From Vulcanimicrobiota bacterium (GTDB taxonomy: Bacteria > Vulcanimicrobiota > JAJTBE01), in NCBI GenBank assembly GCA_021107945.1, contig JAIORV010000009.1:1-46118 (forward strand): a stretch of DNA of 46,118 bases. The letters are read 5' to 3'. Below are positions 41,745 through 46,118 of the stretch, piece after piece. The position numbers and the translations under genes are program-made. Within the stretch, counting starts at the first letter, position 1, and the number at the start of each line of letters is the position of its first letter. The notes beneath the pieces were generated by a model. The model ran no database searches. It saw only the letters and a program-made list of their open reading frames with translations, and was not told where the DNA came from.

Positions 41745-41813
41745 AATCTAATAAATAACTTAAAAAACACAAGGAAATCAATTGTTTATATGGAAAATAA
41801 TTACAAATTAACA

Positions 41814-41842
41814 TGGACAAATTCTGCCTTTCCTGTTAAAAT
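41814..41842 (+). promoter_or_regulatory. Strong candidate promoter
   Basis: TGGACA (41814-41819), a 17-base spacer and TAAAAT (41837-41842), both five of six to consensus, lie 33 bases before the start at 41876. Confidence 0.65.
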
Positions 41843-41875
41843 ATAAAGTTGAATGGAACCTGGCGGGAGGACCCG

Positions 41876-43003
41876 ATGGATAAAATAAACCCGGCAAACG
41901 GAAAATCGGAAATAACCGAAATTTCCGGCGCTCCTTTAAAAATCAAATATACCGCGCCGGAGAAACCCCGAAAAAAGCCAACAAAAGCAAAGGAAGATAA
42001 TTTTCCTGTTGATCATGCTGACATCAGCTTCAGGTATGATCATAGCGTTACAAAGAAAAAAGAGAGCGAATTCACAGGAATCCTTTCTTCATATCAAAAA
42101 AAAGAGATGGGTTTCTCTCGTTTAAAAAGTACTATGAGGGGTTATTTCAACATTGGGGGCGAAAAATCAAGGCAGAATATGGCGGAGCACCTCTTCAGCA
42201 AGGACGGCGAGATAAGAGCGTTCGCAGCGGAGCTTTTTTCCGGCATGGATCATACCAAAGATCATATTTCTCCATTTGATGAGGCGGCGAGGGAAAAGGC
42301 ATTGTTCTCAGCAAGGGATTCGCTGAAGAAAGAACCTGAATCAAAAACTCAATCTGCTTCCTGCCTGAAAGTAATAGGAAAAATGGGGCAAAGCGATGAC
42401 ATTCCCCTTTTGATTTCCGCCAAAGAAAAAATAAATACAGGTAAATGGAAAGACTCGCCATATTTAAATTCCACACTAATGGACTCCCTAAACAAAGTTG
42501 TTTCACGAAATCCTGACTCCATCGACGGAAACTCAGGAAAGGAAATTGCCTCAATCACGATGCAGGGCATGAATTCCAAAAACCGGACAGTCAGAAGAAA
42601 AACCGTATCCCTTGCTCTTGGCATGTCGGACAATGCCAGCTTTACCAATAACTTCTCCCGCAAGATGTTGGAGATGCCAAGGAACCCGGAGACAGCACAC
42701 TCGATGAGCATGTTCGCAAGCAATCTCAATAGTAAAAATCCGGAAAGAGTTATATTCACATCCATGGTCCTGGACAGGGCAATGAAAGGCTCCGACATGG
42801 AATTTAAAGAAAATCTATTAAAGGGAGCGACAAAATATTTTGTAGAGTATCCTCCCGACAATGCATCTGATAATATCAGGGATACCACTTCGGTGCTGGG
42901 AAAGCATTTCGAAACAATTCTTCAAGGCAAAGAGCGGGAAGAATTCAACAGTCTGGAGCCGAAGGGGAAAATGGGGAAAATGATACAACATTTTCATGGA
43001 TAA
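41876..43003 (+). CDS. Helical HEAT-like protein with polar leader
   Basis: The 375-residue product begins with a polar, Lys/Pro-rich leader of about 60 residues (KYTAPEKPRKKPTKAKEDNF, then VDHADIS). The remainder is helical with weak HEAT-like periodicity (SCLKVIGKMGQSDDIPLLIS, NRTVRRKTVSLALGMSD). The leader is similar in character to those of the metallopeptidase at 13169 and the clostripain at 18558, though its DxxxIS motif is a weaker match. I chose the ATG at 41876 because GGGAGG lies five bases before it. There is no signal peptide and no catalytic motif. It is monocistronic with its own promoter. Confidence 0.6.
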   Translation: MDKINPANGKSEITEISGAPLKIKYTAPEKPRKKPTKAKEDNFPVDHADISFRYDHSVTKKKESEFTGILSSYQKKEMGFSRLKSTMRGYFNIGGEKSRQNMAEHLFSKDGEIRAFAAELFSGMDHTKDHISPFDEAAREKALFSARDSLKKEPESKTQSASCLKVIGKMGQSDDIPLLISAKEKINTGKWKDSPYLNSTLMDSLNKVVSRNPDSIDGNSGKEIASITMQGMNSKNRTVRRKTVSLALGMSDNASFTNNFSRKMLEMPRNPETAHSMSMFASNLNSKNPERVIFTSMVLDRAMKGSDMEFKENLLKGATKYFVEYPPDNASDNIRDTTSVLGKHFETILQGKEREEFNSLEPKGKMGKMIQHFHG

Positions 43004-43156
43004 AAGGAGTTCACTCCTTATTAATAGAATATCTTTATTTGTTGTAATAACTGGAATTTTTTTATTTTCCAAACAACATACATCTCTTATGGAATTTCAA
43101 TTAGTAGTTTAACTCCCAGGGAAGGAATGCTAAATATTTAGAAAGGATGTGGAGTA

Positions 43157-43639
43157 ATGAAAAAAGGTCGAATCATCATCGCCACACTTCTTATCGTGGG
43201 ACTTCTTGTCGGTGCCGCTTTCGCCGCCGTTAACCCAAAAAATCCTAAGATTAAGAAGTATGCCAAATGGGGAAATCGCTGCTGGACAGTCAAAATGGAT
43301 AACGGACATCTCACCGCAGTTGGAAACTATGGATCCTGGAAAGGCAAATCAGTTGAAGTTGATAACGGAGTTACCAAAATCTGGACTGTTGGAACAGGAT
43401 TGGGACCCCTCGTAGTATATCAGCAAGGGGAACTTCTCTATATGGCCTACCTCAGGAATAATTCAGGCGGACAGATATTCAAAGGCAAATTCTATAAATT
43501 CAATTTCCGCGCAATACACCTCAAAGGCTTTTCCAACGGAGCATCAGTACACGTGGTTAAACCTAACAAGGATGTCCTGGTTATTTCCGTTGATGGTAAA
43601 GGTTACAAATACAAAAGACTTATTAAGTATAAAAAATAA
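43157..43639 (+). CDS. Small secreted beta-rich protein
   Basis: The 160-residue product has a clear signal peptide (IIIATLLIVGLLVGAAFA, cut near residue 23). A domain of about 135 residues follows, rich in Gly, Lys, Trp and alternating hydrophobic residues (CWTVKMDNGHLTAVGNYGSW, LVISVDGKGYKYKRLIKYKK). The mature protein is strongly basic, so it may bind acidic surface polymers; this is inference. AAAGGA is about nine bases upstream of the ATG. A terminator follows at 43674. I recognise no family. Confidence 0.65.
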   Translation: MKKGRIIIATLLIVGLLVGAAFAAVNPKNPKIKKYAKWGNRCWTVKMDNGHLTAVGNYGSWKGKSVEVDNGVTKIWTVGTGLGPLVVYQQGELLYMAYLRNNSGGQIFKGKFYKFNFRAIHLKGFSNGASVHVVKPNKDVLVISVDGKGYKYKRLIKYKK

Positions 43640-43673
43640 TTGCCTGTAAAAGATCAACTTTAGTAAATTTATT

Positions 43674-43695
43674 CCCCCGGAGTAAAATCCGGGGG
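43674..43695. terminator. Bidirectional terminator between convergent genes
   Basis: CCCCCGGA, loop GTAAAA and TCCGGGGG form a strong symmetric stem, 34 bases after the stop at 43639 and just beyond the stop of the minus-strand gene at 43701. The flanking T and A runs are short, but position and strength suit both strands. Confidence 0.75.
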
Positions 43696-43700
43696 TTAAT

Positions 43701-45317
43701 TTATTTCAGGACCATTCTCAAAATATTCTCCGCCCCAATTCTCACCATATCATCGGGATCATCCAACAGACCCTCAAGCTGACTTTTCACATCATCGTCC
43801 AGCACATTTGCATTCCAGGCCTTCAAGACTCCGATTGCAACAAGCTTTGTTCGGGATGAGGGGCATTCAAGGGCGTTTTTAATGACATTCCATCCCATTT
43901 TAGCAGGGCGGTGCAATTCCCGCAGGATCCTCTCAAGACAATTGCATGTTGCGGACTCCATTTCATTCCAGGGAATTATTATAGTTTTCTTATTTTTATC
44001 ATCCCTATTCAGTTCGTCGGCAGTTTTAATTTTATCAATCTTTTTAAATTTCAGCTTTTTCCCGGCAAGAGATAAAATATCATCTATATTATTTTCATTC
44101 GCTCTTTGCATAAGCACATACCACAGGTGAGGCCTCAGGGGGTTGTCTTCGAGGATATTCATTATTTTTTTCTCAATTTGGAGTCCAATAATATTGGCAA
44201 CGGTAACGGCGTTCCATCGTTTTTGATAATCATCGGATTCAAGCGATTTGCAGGCTTTATTTTTCCAGCAAGGTCTCTCCAATATTTCATTTGTCGCATC
44301 GGAAATATATTTTAATGTAGCTTCTTTCCATTCGAGCTTCTCCAGGCATCCCCCGTCATCAATATTCAATGTTACCTTTCGAATTGTATCCAGGTGAATG
44401 AAATCATCGAGATCGACAGCCATCTTCCCGCTGTGGCGGATGTATTCTTCAACCGCCTTCTCGGCGCTCTCATAATTGTCAATCTCTTCGAAGGGGCCCG
44501 GCCTGATGGTAGCGTTGACAAGTGCCGACAGGACGATTCCCGCTCCTGCATATTTATTTCGATCAATCTTCTTTGCGGCCAGGATCTTATGAAGATCAAC
44601 GGCAGTGGCAATTGTGCAGGCGGTGTATTCTTCCATTATGTCATTTTTACATCCCTCTGTAAGCAAGAACTTCTTCACATCGGGACGGTCATAATCCGAG
44701 AGACGGCTGACAAGGTGAATTCTGCCCCATCCCGTAACGTTTTTTGCCATACGGAGCCAGGCGTCAACAGTATCAATGGTATTGTTCATTACGGCGATAA
44801 TTGCATATAGCGTGAACTCCTCGTGCCGGGAGATTGACTCGAAAAGCTCCGTATCTTCTTTTACGCCATAGAGCCCCATTATGGCAACACAAAACTTCAG
44901 TACTCCCCTGTGTCCTGTTCTGAAAAACAAGTATCTGCAGACCCTGTAAAGAATCGACTGATTCACCTTCGTATCGCTTATGAGTCTTCGAAGTACATTG
45001 TCAATAATGGATAGCGTGTCAGGAGATGCAAGCAACTCTTCCAGTTTCTTTATCTTATCTTCCGTTGGATCCCCGGTTACTTCCCTGAACATCTCAATAT
45101 ACTTATCTACCTTCTTTTTCTTCTCTTCCTCTGACAAAGCGGCCGGGTGGTTTGTTAGTATATCAAGGGAGCCCGGTGCCCAGTGAACTCCGGGTGTATC
45201 GGAATACTCGCTCTCGTCGGGCAGAATCTCTCCTCCCGGCAAAAGCCCGGGACCCGAGGGGTTAGTATATGCAAGTATATGTTCGAAGATTGATTTTTCG
45301 TAAAAAAAGAAAACCAC
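43701..45317 (-). CDS. Large helical protein of unknown function
   Basis: The 538-residue product starts with about 60 residues containing ILAYTNPSGPGLLPGGEILP and PGVHWAPGSLDILTNH. The rest is alpha-helical, probably a solenoid, with HEAT-like ends (LLDDPDDMVRIGAENILRMV). The first segment vaguely recalls proteins that databases list, doubtfully, as limonene hydroxylase; I give this little weight. No signal peptide is seen, so it is probably cytoplasmic. The start is GTG at 45317 with AAGG close upstream. A helical gene of 114 residues lies 42 bases upstream on the same strand, so the two may form an operon. Confidence 0.6.
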   Translation of the reverse strand: MVFFFYEKSIFEHILAYTNPSGPGLLPGGEILPDESEYSDTPGVHWAPGSLDILTNHPAALSEEEKKKKVDKYIEMFREVTGDPTEDKIKKLEELLASPDTLSIIDNVLRRLISDTKVNQSILYRVCRYLFFRTGHRGVLKFCVAIMGLYGVKEDTELFESISRHEEFTLYAIIAVMNNTIDTVDAWLRMAKNVTGWGRIHLVSRLSDYDRPDVKKFLLTEGCKNDIMEEYTACTIATAVDLHKILAAKKIDRNKYAGAGIVLSALVNATIRPGPFEEIDNYESAEKAVEEYIRHSGKMAVDLDDFIHLDTIRKVTLNIDDGGCLEKLEWKEATLKYISDATNEILERPCWKNKACKSLESDDYQKRWNAVTVANIIGLQIEKKIMNILEDNPLRPHLWYVLMQRANENNIDDILSLAGKKLKFKKIDKIKTADELNRDDKNKKTIIIPWNEMESATCNCLERILRELHRPAKMGWNVIKNALECPSSRTKLVAIGVLKAWNANVLDDDVKSQLEGLLDDPDDMVRIGAENILRMVLK

Positions 45318-45359
45318 CGCCCTTATAATTCAACGCAGAGTATGCGGACTTCCCTTTCC

Positions 45360-45704
45360 CTACTCCTCTTGTGCTTCGGAATCTTCCATAAGTTGAATCA
45401 TCATCGTATCGAAATCCTCGATACAATCCCTTAAATGCAAGAGATTCATCCTCAGCGCCATTATAACATCCCAGGCCTTCTTGCTGTCCGATGTGTCAAC
45501 TTCCATAAGCTCAGAAAAATTTTCGGTATAAAGGTTTTTCGCTGTTATTAAAATCTCGGACAGGCGATATGCAAGGATTTCTGTATTATAATCCTCATAG
45601 GATTCAAGGGCCGCTATCTTACCCTTGATAAGATCCTTTACCGCCCTTTCCTCGAACATTATTTTTTTTAGATCTTCATCATTTTTTTTCATATTATCAT
45701 CCAA
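45360..45704 (-). CDS. Small helical protein of unknown function
   Basis: The 114-residue acidic, all-helical product has EERAVKDLIKGKIAALESYE and a C-terminal helix LLHLRDCIEDFDTMMIQLME. There is no membrane segment or signal. It lies 42 bases upstream of the 538-residue gene on the same strand and may be its partner. The start could be at 45704 or at the ATG four codons later. I recognise no family. Confidence 0.5.
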   Translation of the reverse strand: MDDNMKKNDEDLKKIMFEERAVKDLIKGKIAALESYEDYNTEILAYRLSEILITAKNLYTENFSELMEVDTSDSKKAWDVIMALRMNLLHLRDCIEDFDTMMIQLMEDSEAQEE

Positions 45705-45852
45705 TCATTTTTTTTATTTCCGTCCAGCCCAAAGAGGGATTTTGGACAAAATTAATCAGAACTACTACAACAACACTTCCAGAAAACAACCTAAATTCCT
45801 TCGATTCAGCATATTCTCTACTTCCCCAAATCCTTTTGCCAGTTCATCATCA

Positions 45853-45999
45853 TCATTTCGAACTATTCTGAATAACCTTTATCACATCGTCGGCCAAATC
45901 ACCGTAATTCTTAGATTTCGCACGCCTGACATCTTTTAATTAAATCACTCAATTTGTCAAAAAAGCGATTGAATTACTATCTTTAATTGCCTTATAATC
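45853..45999 (-). pseudogene. Decayed gene fragment beside the group II intron
   Basis: Three short open stretches in successive frames join into one plausible helical C-terminus if two slips are allowed. They read KAIKDSNSIAF, then FDKLSDLIK, then DVRRAKSKNYGDLADDVIKV followed by IQNSSK and a stop at 45853. Both joins fall at homopolymer runs (TTTTTT and AAAA). No start codon or upstream frame is present on this side of the intron. The rest of the 331-base gap shows nothing else. It could be a gene that decayed; chance is not excluded. Confidence 0.35.
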
Positions 46000-46035
46000 T
46001 TATGTCATAATATTTATATACTTTTCGAGTTTTTA

Positions 46036-46118
46036 ATCGAGTAGGGTAAGGTCATAGTATTTCGCTATGACCTTATCCCTCTCACAGAACCGTACGTGCG
46101 GTTCTCGCATACGGCTCC
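46036..46118 (-). mobile_element. 3' end of a group II intron (domains V and VI)
   Basis: On the minus strand the sequence opens with GAGCCGTATGCGAG, closing on CCGCACGTACGGTTC: the hairpin of domain V, with its two-base CG bulge. It is followed by GTGAGAGGG and a second stem, AAGGTCATAG against CTATGACCTT, with a bulged A shortly before the end CTACTCGAT. This is domain VI with its branch point. The intron would end at 46036 on the AY rule. The sequence suits bacterial class C introns. The reverse-transcriptase frame, if present, lies beyond the right edge. Confidence 0.85.

Overview
The window reads as chromosome from a diderm (outer-membrane) bacterium of moderate GC. It encodes a PilQ-type secretin, a PilP-type lipoprotein and several lipoproteins on Pro/Thr/Ser stalks. 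Most genes are single or in very short operons with clear AGGAGG-type ribosome sites. The style (many HEAT, TPR, ankyrin and beta-propeller proteins; long disordered N-terminal leaders) reminds me of uncultured phyla such as Eremiobacterota (Xenobia-like). That placement is a guess; no rRNA or tRNA is visible.

Layout. 1-923 is gene-free and made of dispersed repeats. 924-4427 encodes an exported 1167-residue HEAT-repeat protein. 5073-9813 (minus) is a type IV pilus alignment cluster, pilM-pilN-pilP-pilQ; pilN carries a frameshift and pilO is missing. 9909-12320 is a membrane protein with a spermidine-synthase-like domain. 12724-20540 holds a small secreted protein, a putative zinc metallopeptidase with a toxin-like layout, a split chromate transporter pair, a Tyr-rich anchored protein, a beta-propeller lipoprotein and a clostripain-type protease. 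20644-23393 looks like a small defence/toxin-antitoxin island (a 96-residue protein, an AAA-TOPRIM ATPase, a DUF4160/DUF2442 pair). 23486-27154 has a TMEM175-like channel, an S9 peptidase and an MNT/HEPN pair. 27608-32312 has two stalked lipoproteins (one a probable glycoside hydrolase) around a sugar kinase/isomerase operon. 32708-41603 (minus) is a block of membrane-anchored TPR and ankyrin proteins, three of which share a domain of about 115 residues that I do not recognise. 41876-45704 holds helical and secreted proteins of unknown function. The right edge enters the 3' end of a group II intron.

The most interesting material: (1) the unrecognised domain in tandem membrane-anchored paralogues at 34603-39643, with one paralogue that has lost exactly that module; (2) a toxin-like protein at 13169-14347 with an FlgM-like leader, a hydrophobic hairpin and an HExxH site, and a similar leader on the clostripain protease; (3) the pil cluster with broken pilN and no pilO; (4) a single-chain AAA-TOPRIM protein resembling a fused PARIS/OLD-type defence protein; (5) several families of short dispersed repeats, two of which supply the C-termini of real proteins.
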